Shown here one piece after another: positions 23,174-33,679 of a DNA stretch of 64,000 bases. The notes under the pieces are model-generated. The model searched no databases, had not been told where the DNA came from, and worked only from the letters and a program-made list of their open reading frames with translations. This DNA is from Aradus depressus (taxonomy: Eukaryota > Arthropoda > Insecta > Hemiptera > Aradidae): assembly GCA_963662175.1 (NCBI GenBank), contig OY759214.1, positions 10,664,001 to 10,728,000 on the forward strand. Reading direction: 5' to 3'. The position numbers and the translations under genes are program-made. Numbering within the stretch: position 1 is the first letter of the stretch; the number at the start of each line of letters is the position of its first letter.

Positions 23174-23721
23174 GTAAATATAGTTGGTGAAATTAGACAA
23201 TATCATAAATAAACAAGTTTTATTTCTTTCAAGTTCATTTGAATTATTTCACAATATCTCTGCAATAATGTCAGTTTTCATTAAAGAGTAACTGCTACAC
23301 ATTCCTACACAAACCACTCTGGTTCGCAAATTTACGGTTCGGTTAAAACAAGTAATCTGAAACGTATCCAGGTTGTCCAGTCGAAGACACTCAAACTCAT
23401 TACTCAATGCCCACCAACGTAAGCAGCAGAACACTCCAACAATGACCTTATGATAAACACAGTACACGACACAGTTCAGGACCTTTACAGGACCTTTTCA
23501 AAACTTCAAAACCATCCTAATACCCCCATTCATTGTTTTTGTATTTCGCTCTGAGGAGTTACCGCTGGGTGGTCTTCCTCTCTCACGTCACTCAAGACAT
23601 CCACTATCCTATCACGTCCTCTTGGTAGCTGATTGTTGCGTTATGAGAGCCAACCAACTTTTATAAGGCGATGATGTCTGTCTGTACGCTTGTGTATGTG
23701 TGTAATTGCAACTTTGTGAGC

Positions 23722-23852
23722 ATTCTACATCAGAAATGGAGATGTCACATGTGCTAACTTAGATCTGGAGATGTCACATGTTCTAACTTAGATCTGGAGA
23801 TGTCACATGTGCTAACTTACATCTGGAAATGTCACATGTGCTAACTGATCTT
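23722..23852 (+). repeat. Short tandem repeat, four ~30-bp units
   Basis: Four consecutive units of GAGATGTCACATGTGCTAAC followed by TTAGATCTG, the last one truncated and slightly changed. A lone relative of the unit occurs near 77-110. Confidence 0.85.
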
Positions 23853-24299
23853 ATTCGATTTCGACCGATATCGGAAGAAAATTAAATATATATTACAAGA
23901 AACTGTTTATATTTATGACCTAAACAAAAATCTCTATGAATAAAAGTTGTAAAGAAAACTGAAAGGCACATTTTGATTTTCATTCGAGATACAAAGTGCA
24001 GAAAACCGTTTTGAAATGTCGTTTTGAAACCCCATTTTGTTAGATGTTAGCTCGATTTATGCAAAAACGGTTAGTTCTATCGCAAAATTAGTTATAACCA
24101 AAAATGTTTCTAATTAAATTTCCAATCGCAATAGTGTCCTCTGATTGAGATAGAATTAATACGAACACAATTATAGCGCCTCAATTCACGAACAATGAAT
24201 ATCCTTAGAAAATATTCGCATAGAAATGAATTCTAATATGTGGTTAAACTATTGGTAGTTTGTCTACTAAAAATTATAAAAAAATATTATGTGGCAATT

Positions 24300-24515
24300 A
24301 CAAGGCATTCATATACCAACTACTTTTGTACACATCCCTCTCCCTCCCCCTCTCTTCTCTCAAATTCATTTCACACTGACATTATCTGGTATAAGAAAGT
24401 CATTCTCATAATAAGATGTACAATGAAACTGCTGATATACCCAGTAAAGCCGATATGAAATGATGTTGAGAGGAGGGAGTAGAAGTGATCTGTATAAGAA
24501 AGTCCTGTCATGGCA
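24300..24515. repeat. Imperfect inverted repeat of a dispersed family
   Basis: The left side (TTTGTACACATCCCTCTCCC through CAAATTCATTTCACACTGAC) is roughly complementary to the right side (GATATGAAATGATGTTGAGA through GAAGTGATCTGTATAAGAAA). Single related halves lie near 575-640 and 33705-33800, so this is another repeated family, arranged head to head here. Confidence 0.5.
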
Positions 24516-24546
24516 ACATCGCGTATTAACTTTTCTGTACTGCTCT

Positions 24547-24666
24547 ACTAAAAGAACCGACACAAGTGTCAACATTGAATTATTTCGGATACATGATATG
24601 AAAAGAACAAATCTTATCAGGTATCCGAAATAATAAAATGTTGACTATTCTGTCGGTCCTTTTAGT
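24547..24666. mobile_element. 120-bp MITE-like inverted-repeat element
   Basis: Terminal arms of about 45 bp: ACTAAAAG(G)AACCGACA, then GTCAACATT and TTATTTCGGATAC, with the complement on the right. The ~30-bp centre has no coding capacity. Superfamily undetermined; no convincing target duplication. Confidence 0.65.
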
Positions 24667-24699
24667 TAAACAACCAATCAAATTAAAGGCTAAAAAATA

Positions 24700-24960
24700 A
24701 AAATTCTATGCGGAGTTTTCAACGGAATTTCATGTTTTCCGACCTCTAGATACCGAATAAATCTGTGAATAACTCTCGATTATTATCATATTTGAATATT
24801 ATTCATTATTATTCATATTTGAATGTATCAACATGAAATTTTATATGTGTGTCCTGAACGGGGGAGGGAACTCAATTCAAAAATCTTATTTAGGTCGAAA
24901 ATCAACCGGATAATCCTCATTAGGCTTTTATTAAAATATAGTTAGCCTTAACACCAGTAA
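24700..24960 (+). repeat. Dispersed repeat family A, fragment
   Basis: Contains TATGCGGAGTTTTCAACGGA, TTTCATGTTTTCCGACCTC, a duplicated ATTATTCATATTTGAATG and the AACATGAAATTTTATATGTG block. Confidence 0.5.
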
Positions 24961-25037
24961 GTTATCCGCCTCAATATTATATTCTTTGGATTAATGAATT
25001 TTTAAATAATCAAAATAAAATTACAAAAAATACTCAC

Positions 25038-25253
25038 TGATGTTGTATAACAGAGAGACAAACAAGACATATATTGATGAAACCTTTCAAACTGTTCCTT
25101 AGAACACCGTACACACACTTTAAATAGTCCATATCGGGGGGTGGCACGAATCATACACGGCCGCAGTTCAGTCACTGAAGCAGCCGGCCTGGCAATTTTC
25201 AAAGTATGACCCTCAAGGTTAAAACTCCCAATCCTATTATGAGATTCAGTCAA
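25038..25253 (-). other. Possible exon of an unrecognised gene
   Basis: The minus strand is open for about 72 codons of GC-richer sequence (GSFNLEGHTLKIA, then RYGLFKVCVRCSKEQFERF). It ends in front of a consensus donor GTGAGT (25037-25032). Four cysteines are clustered near the end. I do not recognise the family, and no clear splice acceptor is visible on the 5' side, where a stop closes the frame. It may equally be a chance frame in a repeat. Confidence 0.25.
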
Positions 25254-26019
25254 CCGTCATCCCCCCCACAGCTCTCATCCTGTCCTCTCGAATACAAATA
25301 GCTCATAGATATTTTAATTATGAGTTTGAGATATTAATTGAGGCAAAAGGTGAAGATGAGAGTTAGGAGCGTGGCAAAGATAGACAGGCAAAGGGAGACG
25401 GAATAGGGTAAGTTGGCAAACCTTTTGTAAATCTGGGCGTAGAAAACAGTGTAAGCAAACAGGCAAATAAACACTCAACAGCAAAAAAAGCGGCGCACCT
25501 TCAATTTCATTAATATTTTTTATTTGAATGCTAGAAGTTGTCCAATTTTTTATGAAGTATAGGGGAAGTTATGTTTTCCAAACCACTGAATAAGACAAAA
25601 AAAAAAAATGTGTTTGTGAACACAATAACTCCCAATATTATGAATATATCAACAAGAAATTTTATATGTGTGTACAAAACTTCATTGACGATAACGACAA
25701 CCAAAATCGTTTATAACGAACTTCAAGGGAAGGGCGGTTTTTGTACGTTGTCGCCGGTGCTCTCTTTGCTATTATTGGCTATAACGAACAGTTTGCTATA
25801 AATGGTGTTACACTGGTTACAAGAAACAGTCCGTTATATGTTTATAAATGTTATAAGACAACTTAGTTTATACCTATATACATATGTATATACATACGTA
25901 AACCTAAGTACATAATATTGAAATGAGTAGGTAGTCAATAAACAACATTCATAATACATATAAGGTGTTATCAAAACCTATGTATGTACATATATATTTT
26001 CAGCCTAATCGGCTAAAGG

Positions 26020-26570
26020 GAAAGGGGTATTAGGGGGGAGGCTAAACACAAAATATAACTGCCGTTGTAATGAATGTATCGACATTTCATATGTAAAGTC
26101 AAAACTCCACGAGGACGTATTAATTTATTTTTCAGAAGAATCGACTTAAGGGAAGGGGGATCAGAGGAGAAGGGGGATGAGATGTGAAGGGGGGGTTGGA
26201 GGGAAAGGAGGGGGGATCAGAGGGGATGAGATGTGAGGGGGGGGGGGGGGTTAGGGGGAAAGGGGGGGGATCAGAGAGGATGAGAAAGGGGGGTTAGAGG
26301 GAAATGGGGGGGGGGGGGGGGGGATCAGAGGGGAAGGGGGGATGGCTCCACTCAAAAAGCTAAATAATATCCCATCCAATGAATGTATCAGCTCAAATTA
26401 TCAATAAATTAGTATGAGAGAATTCGGGAGCCCCTACGGTAAGCCAAATATTGAATTTAGCTCAAACGATTGATAGGTTTCCGAGGAAGAGCGAAAACTT
26501 CAGTGGATAATTTGTGCTGGGGAAGTACATTGCCGGTGATTCACCGAAGACTTTTTTACAATATCCCAAT
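26020..26570 (+). repeat. Family A fragment split by a G-rich tract
   Basis: Family A blocks (CAGCCTAATCGGCTAAAGGG; ACTGCCGTTGTAATGAATGT) flank an expanded G-rich region at about 26155-26340. That region consists of irregular repeats of GGGGGATCAGAGGGGA-like units and long G runs. The copy ends with GGGGAAGTACATTGCCGGTG. Confidence 0.6.
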
Positions 26571-26744
26571 CGAGCCAAAGGAAATTTGGTAAATCCAAAA
26601 AAAAAGAAAACAACCCACGTCACTAATAAAATAATCGTCTTAGTTCAGAAACATTAGGTACTTACAATTTAGAACCAAATACTAGAAAACTGGTTAAATA
26701 AACAATAACATCAACTAATTACACATATTTACATTTTAGTTAGC

Positions 26745-26951
26745 TAGTTATTATGACTCATGCCCGGGCTTTAACTATGGTCGTATCGCCTACTACCGGA
26801 GCGCTCTTTCGTCATTCATGAGCCTGAGCTAGGGTTTTTTAACGAGTACCTGACATCGCACAGACTCCAGACCATCTCTTAACATACAATCCAAAGGACG
26901 GCGTGCTCAAAGTTTTTTCACCTCCCATATAAAAAAAATCTAAGGGCCTCT
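26745..26951 (-). repeat. SINE family 1, truncated copy
   Basis: Distal body (complement of ...GCCCGGGCATGAGTCATAAT) through GGACGGCGTGCTCAAAG to CTAAGGGCCTC. The tRNA-like head is missing and there are internal deletions. Confidence 0.75.
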
Positions 26952-27002
26952 TATATACTTTTATATTGTCTAATCCCACAAAAATATATACATTACCGGT
27001 GT

Positions 27003-27029
27003 ACCGGTTTCGATTTACGCCATCGTTAG
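27003..27029 (-). ncRNA. Decayed hammerhead-like motif at a retroelement end
   Basis: The minus strand reads CTAACGA, T, GGCG...ATC, GAAA, then the palindrome ACCGGT. The core has a G-to-A change at an invariant position and stem II no longer pairs, so it should be inactive. The flanking TTAGACAATAT also occurs in the 23-kb hairpin insertion, linking the two families. Confidence 0.35.
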
Positions 27030-27079
27030 TACAAAGTTCAAAGTTACATTAAAGTTTGCTAGGCTTTCATATTTATACA

Positions 27080-28310
27080 ATCCTCTGGTACCTGAGATCA
27101 CCCAAGACTGTGATACCCTCGCGATACGAGCTTATGACAAATCTCCTGTATGTGGTTCTCTTGAATACGTTCACACATTCATGGCATCACTGACTGGGCT
27201 ACTAGGAACTGACTGACACTGAACGCTGACAAGAATAAAGCCGTTGTGATAGGTAACCATAAACTACTTAACTCCCTTACTGACTTACCTCCATTAAGAC
27301 TACATGACTCCGATATTGAATACTGCACCAGTGTAAAAAATCTTGGACTGATCCTTGACCAAACCCTCTCCTAGAAAGACCATGTCTCCTACATCTCCAA
27401 CCGCTCCTTCAGAATCCTCTACTTCCTCAAATGCCTTCGTCACTTCCTCCCCACTAAAACCTGTCAGCTGTTGGTATCTTCTCTTGTTTTTCTCTATTTT
27501 GATTACGCTTGCCTCGCATATGGAGGACTCTCTGGTGAGTTCGACATGAAACTAAAGCGAGTCATGAATTTCTTTCTAATATTCATTTTCGGGCTCCCCA
27601 GACACTCTTCTATTCAGGGGTGTAGCCAGGATTTTGAGCAGGAGGGGCAAAGTTAGGCTACGAGGGTGGGGGGTATAGACTCCCGGGAGCACAGCCCGCA
27701 GTTTTCGTAGTTATCGCTGCAGACTTTTTGTTAATTATTTGGGAGACTCGGACCCCTAGAAGCTCCCCCTGAGGTAACCACTGACTGTAATACTTGAACT
27801 GACTTTACATGAGCAGCAAAAATGCAAAGAGCAGCAAATCCACGCTGTGTTTCTGTGCTTTTAGAATTAAATGACTCACAGCCAATAGCATGCAACTGTT
27901 GCTGCTGCGCTTTGCATTTTTAGTGCGCATATAAAATCAGCTTCAAGAGTATTATGTATAACAAAAATGGAGATTTTGAGCGAGGAAATGAAATTATGGA
28001 ATTCATGTATATTTAAATAAATGTAATATGACTTGTTTTGTACATGTACATTTATGTGACAGCTGATTGCTGATTTAGGAATCAGACGCACGGGAAATTT
28101 GAAGATCCTATTGGTAACTTGCAAGCAATCCATTTTTAATAAAAACTATTTTTTTAGTTTATTTAATTTTTATCTTGGTATTTTGCTCTGGCCAGGGGGG
28201 GCACGAGCCCCCCCCCCCCCCCCCCCCCCCCCCCGGCTACGCCCCTGCTTCTATTACTAGTTCTTATATCGACCTAAAATGGCTCTCTATTTTTCACTAG
28301 TTATATTATA
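27080..28310 (+). pseudogene. Non-LTR retrotransposon RT fragment, split by a hAT-like element
   Basis: The translated order is LNADKNKAVVIG, then SVKNLGLILDQTLS, a stop where W is expected, KDHVSYISN, LRHFLPTKTCQLL, FDYACLAYGGLS and RVMNFFLIFIFGLPRHSSI. These are the thumb and C-terminal segments typical of jockey/CR1-type non-LTR reverse transcriptases. At least one frame change and one stop are present. At 27607-27614 the sequence is interrupted by a hAT-like element and resumes at 28248 (ITSSYIDLKWLSI). No catalytic YADD motif is retained. Confidence 0.75.
27615..28247 (+). mobile_element. Non-autonomous hAT-like element with 8-bp target duplication
   Basis: Terminal inverted repeats CAGGGGTGTAGCC and GGCTACGCCCCTG are flanked by a perfect 8-bp direct repeat CTTCTATT (27607-27614 and 28248-28255). 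The 8-bp duplication and CAGGGG-type ends identify the hAT superfamily. The 633-bp interior has no transposase; a ~26-bp C run (about 28209-28234) lies near the right end. It is inserted into the older RT fragment. Confidence 0.85.
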
Positions 28311-30325
28311 TTATTACACCTCCATCGTAGAAAGAAGCGGCAATGGGAAAACCAGGAGCTGGAAGAACTCGAGAGGCTGAGAACGGTAGATGAAAATAGA
28401 AAATTCTACCAGAAGGTGAATAAAGGGAGAAAGCCGTTCAAGCCAAGATCGAGGGCTTGTAAGGACGAAAACGGGACTTTGCTGAACGAAAAGAATCAGG
28501 TCCTTCAAAGATGGAGGCGGCATTTTGACGAACTCCTTAACGGTGGTCAGAGAAGAGAATCCATGGAGGATCTTGTGATTCCACGATCAGAAGAGGATGA
28601 GCTCGAGCCACCCGATGAGCTTGAAATAACCGAGGCCATGGAGAGGTTAAAGAACAACAAGGCACCAGGATATGACGGTCTGTCTTCAGAGTTATTTAGG
28701 TATGGTGGAAGCGAGTTGAAGAAGATTATGATGGACCTTATAATAGATATATGGACGGGAGAAGTCATGCCCAGAGCCTGGTACAAGACCGTGATTTGCC
28801 CCATACTAAAGAAAGGCAACCAGCTCGAATGTGGCAATTATAGAGGAATTTCCCTGCTCCCATGCGCTTATAAAGTCCTGTCCAACATACTCTTCCAGAG
28901 ACTGCTTCCCTATGCAGAACGGGAGCTAGGTCCTTACCAGTGTGGCTTTCGACGGGGTAAATCGACCACAGATCAGATATTCTCCCTAAGACAGATCCTT
29001 GAGAAAGGTAAAGAGTACCAGATCCAGACCTGCCATCTCTTCATAGATTTTAAGGCTGCTTATGATAATGTCGACAGGCTGCAGCTGTTCAGGGCTATGG
29101 AAGATTTCAACATCCCGAGAAAGCTGATCCGTCTTTCAAAGCTGACGATGGCAAGCGTGCAATGTACGGTCCGGATCCAGGGAGAGTTCTCTGAGGAGTT
29201 TGAATCGAGTAAGGGAGTGAGGCAGGGTGATTCCTTAGCATGCTTACTCTTCAATCTCGTCCTGGAGAAAGCAGTAAGGGAATCAGGCATACAGACGAAC
29301 GGGACCATTTTCAACAGGACTGTACAGCTGCTAGCATATGCCGATGACATTGACATCGTAGGTAGGTCATTTCGAGACGTCAAAGAGGCATTTCTGGCCT
29401 TGGAGGCACCGGCGAGGAGGTTGGGGCTTGTCATCAACGAAGCCAAGACCAAATACTTGGTTTCATAGCAGGAGGTCGAGCCACCGGAGCAAGTCACCAT
29501 TGGCCCTTACTTCTTCGAGAAAGTGCAAGAGTTTGTATACCTCGGCTCTCAGATAAACGTGAACAACGACATGTCAGCCGAGGTAAAGCGAAGAACAGTG
29601 GCAGCGAACAGGAGCTTCTTCGGCCTGAGGCATCATATAAGAAGTCGCCTCCTTTCAAGAAAAACAAAGTTGAGGCTTTATAAAACGTTGATCCGCCCCA
29701 TCCTAACATACGGGTCCGAGGCTTGGACTATCTCCAAGTCAGATGAACAACATCTTCTGGTCTTCGAAAGAAAGATCCTCCGCCGAATATATGGCCCAAT
29801 ACGCGATGGAGAAGACTGGAGACGACGCACGAACCAAGAAGTCTATTACCTCACCCAGGAACCAGACGTTGTGAAGGTCATCAGGCTGGGAAGACTCAAG
29901 TGGGCCGGACATGTGGCCAGGATGGGCGAACATGAGATCCCGAGGAAGACGATGTCGGACCGGCTTTACGGAACAAGACGCGTCGGGAGGCCGAAGCTGA
30001 GGTGGCAGGATGGTGTGGCGAATGATGCGAGGAGCCTGCTTGGAGTCCGACACTAGAGTGCAGCTGCACAAAACAGGGATAACTGGCGGACACTGTTGGA
30101 GGAGGCCTTGACTCATTAGTGGGTTGTCGCGCCATTGTGAATATTATATTATTATATTGTTTTATTCATTGTTTGTTTTCAGCATTTAATATTTATTCCT
30201 AGAAACCTATTTTCTTTTATTTTTATTCATCTCAAATGGTTGATTCTTGTATACTCTGGTTTATTTTTTATGTTATTATTCTTAGGGGATGTATATCCCA
30301 GAATAAAGATTATTTTTCATTATCA
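28311..30325 (+). mobile_element. 5'-truncated RTE-like non-LTR retrotransposon
   Basis: It includes the broken RT frame listed separately and a 3' UTR ending near 30325. That UTR contains a GGGATGTATATCCC hairpin followed by AGAATAAAG, a layout common at the 3' end of RTE-type elements. The AP endonuclease domain is missing, as expected for a 5'-truncated insertion. The left boundary is approximate. Confidence 0.75.
28325..30119 (+). pseudogene. RTE-like reverse transcriptase with two in-frame TAG codons
   Basis: The frame is continuous from about 28325 (RRKKRQWENQELEEL) to TAG at 30117-30119, interrupted only by TAG at 29466-29468 and TAG at 30054-30056; coding sequence continues in the same frame after each. 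RT motifs are visible: NNKAPGYDGL, NYRGISLL, GFRRGKSTTDQI, motif A LFIDFKAAYDNVDR, motif B GVRQGDSLACLLF and catalytic YADD in LLAYADDIDIVG. After the first TAG come EFVYLGSQIN, RPILTYGSEAW and LKWAGHVARM, then WRTLLEEALTH beyond the second. The rest of the frame is so well preserved that decay must be recent, or the stops are suppressed or misread. RTE/BovB-type assignment is from motif resemblance only. Confidence 0.85.
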
Positions 30326-30464
30326 TTCATTCACACTACAAATGAATTAGATACATATCGTACCAGTTATGTAATAAACCTCTACTAGACACTTCCTGTA
30401 CATTTTTTTTCACATTGATGTAACTTGATAATAACAAAAATTAAAAAAGAAAAAATCGTCACTA

Positions 30465-30860
30465 TCATAACAATGGCAGTTATTAGAGTTTTTGTGTTAA
30501 GCTCCCCCCTAATCCCCCCTCTGGCCGATTTGTCTGACAATCAATAGGTGTCGTTCTTATAAGTTCTGGATACATGAATACATTCATTCTTTCGGCGGTT
30601 ATTAGGGTTTTGAGTTGAGACCCCCCCCCCCTCCCCTGAACCCCCCCCTCCTTTCATTTATGCCGATTTCACTGAAAATTAACAGGAATCGTCCTTATGG
30701 TCATTGGGAATTTAATATGAAATGAATAATATCAGGGGTTATTTATTCAGAGACACAGACACACACAAAGTCAGACAGAACTTTTTTTTTTTTTTCAGGG
30801 TGTCGGAAAACATGAAATTTTGGTGATAACTTAACTTCGAATTTATGATCGATTACATAA
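30465..30860 (-). repeat. Dispersed repeat family A, fragment
   Basis: Blocks: CAATGGCAGTTATTAGAGTT, CTGGCCGATTTGTCTGACAA, a C-rich tract near 30625 and TTCAGAGACACAGACACACA, with AAACATGAAATTTTGGTG at the end. Confidence 0.5.
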
Positions 30861-31940
30861 ATATATTGAGAGGGGTGGTGTGTACGCCTAGGGACCTAAG
30901 CATCCAATGCTCTTATCCCTTCCCTGTTAGCACTACTGTGAGAGTTCTAAATGTTGCCTTTTTTTTTTTTTTTTTTTTTCAATTTAATGGTATAATAAGG
31001 TTACATGAGAAATTTCATCAAAATTGGCCCAGTAAAGTTAGTATAAGGAACTAATATATTAAGAGGAAAACGCGAGCTCAGAATAAGGATATCATAGAAG
31101 CTTCTCTTGAAGAGACTTCTCTTGAAGTACGTAGTCTGCGACAGACACCATCTACTTCGAGTGTCCTACGGAGCTGCCTGACGTATCTCTTTGGTGTCTT
31201 CTATATTTCTTAACTGTTTGTAGAAATATTTGTCTTCTATTCGAGGCCCCTGGGCTATGATGTTGAATAAGTTATGCTGCCAACACGAAAAGTCTCTACC
31301 AATTATACTGATCTATCAATTTGATAATAACGAAACATGACATAACTAAAAAGATGTACCTCATAGGATAAATATTTTCCCTCACTTACAAGAAACAAGA
31401 CATAGTAATAATTATCTATTAAATATATGTTATTAGATAATTATTTTTGACACGAAGATGTCGATTAAACTTTTAGTGGGAAATTCATACTATTACAGTG
31501 TTAAATGTGGTGCCAAGCCTTTTCCGGTAGTAAATTTAAGGAAAAATTAGAAAAAAGTAGTTGGTAAATCACCGACTGTGTACTTCCCCAGCACAAATTA
31601 AGTTTTGATATTTTCTCTATTTTTTGAATACCAGACTACTGTTTGAAACGGGTGGATATGTGCACAGACAATAAAACCTTGAAATTCTTCATTGTTTCAC
31701 GAACAGCTCAGTACACATCCTGTCGAAACAAATTTCTAATTTTCACTCTGTTTATCAATTGAATGATCTCATGTTCACACCAATCCCAAATGGATTCTAT
31801 ATTTCTCGTTATGTGATATGGTTGGTTCATTTCAAGATGGCAGATGAGGCAAGCAACACTGTGCTCCCGTCCAACAATACCCATCTTTCACCTTTATCCT
31901 CATTGTCTCTTTTCCTCTCTGGAAATATTACCCATAAATA
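30861..31940. other. Non-coding stretch
   Basis: T-rich tract at 30959-30979 and a short family A piece at about 31560-31640 (GACTGTGTACTTCCCCAGCA). No gene recognised. Confidence 0.5.
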
Positions 31941-32250
31941 AGATTATACCCTCATTGAAGTAATGGTGTCACCTATACTTCATCACGTCACTATTACGTC
32001 CACTACTAACATGTGCTTGCCCAATATGGTTCAGCGCAAGCAAAACAGTAAATACTACAAACATTACAAAATAAAACTCTCTGCATAGATCTCAACGCAC
32101 TGTGCTTTGTGAGAGGCAGTATAATTCACAAAGAACTGGACATAGCTCCTTTGGACATGGTCCTACGAACTCCTACTGAGACGTTCCTCCAGAACCTGTC
32201 CCTCAGTCCTTGAGCCGTCCAAACACCGCACTTCCCCCACTCCCACCCCA
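31940..32250 (+). pseudogene. Non-LTR retrotransposon C-terminal fragment
   Basis: With frame changes the translation gives a degenerate jockey-type C-terminal region: IIHKELDIAPLDMVLRTP, then TETFLQNLSLSP before a TGA. In intact elements this part follows the RT, but here it lies upstream of an RT piece (32391-32873), so the two are from different copies or rearranged. Confidence 0.45.
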
Positions 32251-32263
32251 TTTTTTAGTGACT

Positions 32264-32325
32264 TTGGTAGTAGGCTATATGACCTCATAGTCAAAGCCAA
32301 AGCATGAGTCACAATAGTAACTAAC
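32264..32325 (+). repeat. SINE family 1, 3' end only
   Basis: TTGGTAGTAGGCTATATGAC, followed by the CATAGTCAAAGCC...GCATGAGTCACAATAG end of the family. Confidence 0.65.
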
Positions 32326-32390
32326 TCAATCCTCAAATCTTACTTTTCAGGAAGAACCTTTTCTGTAAGCCAGAATTTTGCCCTTTTCCC

Positions 32391-32873
32391 GTGTCTCCAC
32401 AAAATGCTGGCATTTCACGAAGCAGTATCCTTGGTCCTATCCTCTACACAATATATACAGCTGATATCCCCACCCATCCATCAACACATCTCCACACCTT
32501 TGCAGATGATACTGCAATCCTCTCTCCACATCCCGACCCAGTCCTATCATCCAGACCTACCTCCAAGCTGATATCCCTTCAGTCCTGGTACAAAAAGTGG
32601 AGGGTGAAGATGAACGACATGAAGTCTACTCTCCGTCGCAAATATACCTGCCCTCCAGTGTATCTTAACAATAATAATAAAATAAATAAAAAACAAAGTA
32701 CTCTATTTAGGCTTCATACTCAACACACGACTAACATGGAATCCTCACACTCTGGACTGAAAAGACAAGAAATGAAGAGACGTTGCAAACTGTTACTAAG
32801 ACTACTAGACAAAAGATCTAAATTAACTTTGAAAATAATACGAAATCTTATATATTTATTCAGAACTATATAA
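32391..32873 (+). pseudogene. Jockey-type RT fragment with FADDTA motif
   Basis: The open frame contains motif B/C of a non-LTR reverse transcriptase: GSSLGP-like SSILGPILYTIYTADIP, then HLHTFADDTAILSPHPDP (catalytic F-A-D-D) and LQSWYKKWRVKMNDMKS. Past about 32650 the family's continuation is in another frame (LGFILNTRLTWNPHT), so a frameshift is present. The N-terminal RT and endonuclease are missing. The TTG-like start is not a real initiation site. Confidence 0.75.
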
Positions 32874-33177
32874 GGACGACACCTATTAAATTTTCGTGAA
32901 ATTGACCGAAGGGAAGGGGTGATCAGTGAAAAAAAACCTAATATATCTACCGATGAAACGATGAAATGAGTGCTTTTAAGTTTAGTTAGTTACCTTTTCT
33001 TGGGAATTCCTTTTATCAAATAAAGAAATAAGACTGGGGGTCAAGATCATAGCCAGGACAAATTTCAGACAGCACAGGATTCATTTGTACAAAACGGTAA
33101 AAGAGGTCCCCGCATTAATGTTCCAAGTTCCTGGGAACAGACGATACTTCAGACAGGACAAAAAACCTTGAGTATGC

Positions 33178-33399
33178 TGTCCTTTGGATGGGACGTTAAG
33201 CGATGGACCAGAGCCTGTACGATATCAGTTACTCGTTAATGACCCCTAACCTAGGTGATTAAAAATTTAGAATATGCCAAATTTAGGACTCCCATAGTAG
33301 AGTTGGGCTCATGTCCACCAGAGTGACGAATGAGCGCTCTGGTAGTAGGCGATATGACCTAGTAGTTAGAGCACGAGTATTAGTCTCAATAACTCACTA
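33178..33399 (+). repeat. SINE family 1, lacking the tRNA-like head
   Basis: Begins in the body at CCTTTGGATGGGACGTTAAG and continues to the family end (GGTAGTAGGCGATATGACCT ... TAGTCTCAATAACT). Confidence 0.8.
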
Positions 33400-33418
33400 T
33401 CCTCTAAATACGAATAAC

Positions 33419-33508
33419 ATGGCAGATCTCTTTAGGAAGTTTCTCGAACTGGGCGAATTGGGACATGAGAAGAACCTCGAAAATATTGTGTTTCTCCTAA
33501 GTAATGCG
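33419..33508 (+). other. Possible small first exon (30 codons)
   Basis: ATG at 33419 opens exactly 30 codons (MADLFRKFLELGELGHEKN, then LENIVFLLSNA) ending at a consensus donor GTAAGA (33509). No family recognised and no partner exon found. It sits directly after a SINE copy, so it may be chance. Confidence 0.2.
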
Positions 33509-33679
33509 GTAAGATAATTTGGATATTATCCACAAATCTTCCTTCAGCTTTCACAAAGTATAGCATTATCAACTTTCTTATTTTTCAAGATAAATCCAGG
33601 GAACAGAAAGACAAGACAGTCTTAGAAAAGTTTGTTTTGTTGTCTACGACACATGGAATCCTAAAGAATGATACACAAA

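Larger units (their letters stand above)
23008..23281 (+). mobile_element. 274-bp hairpin insertion with 13-bp target site duplication
   Basis: Flanked by perfect 13-bp direct repeats TAAAGAGTAACTG (22995-23007 and 23282-23294); the related segment at 22.15 kb lacks the insertion. The element is a near-perfect fold-back with arms of about 105-110 bp around a ~18-bp centre, plus a ~44-bp tail on the right. Each arm contains a hammerhead-like motif, one per strand. No coding sequence. The arms share TTAGACAATAT with the element end at 26.96 kb. The best reading is a truncated PLE or retrozyme-like insertion made of two terminal repeats in opposite orientation. Confidence 0.65.
22828..23330 (+). 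repeat. Duplicated segment, copy split by the hairpin insertion
   Basis: Second copy of the 22047-22203 segment with an extra internal stretch. It is interrupted at 23008-23281 by the inverted-repeat insertion, and matching sequence resumes with TAAAGAGTAACTG at 23282. Confidence 0.7.

Noticed and set aside
25690..25860. Sequence resembling pogo-type ends (TTTATAACGAACTTCAAGG)
   Set aside because: No matching inverted partner or TA flanks found; similarity too short.
28547..30135. Several minus-strand frames opposite the RTE-like element
   Set aside because: Antisense shadows of the RT frame, which carries the catalytic motifs on the plus strand.
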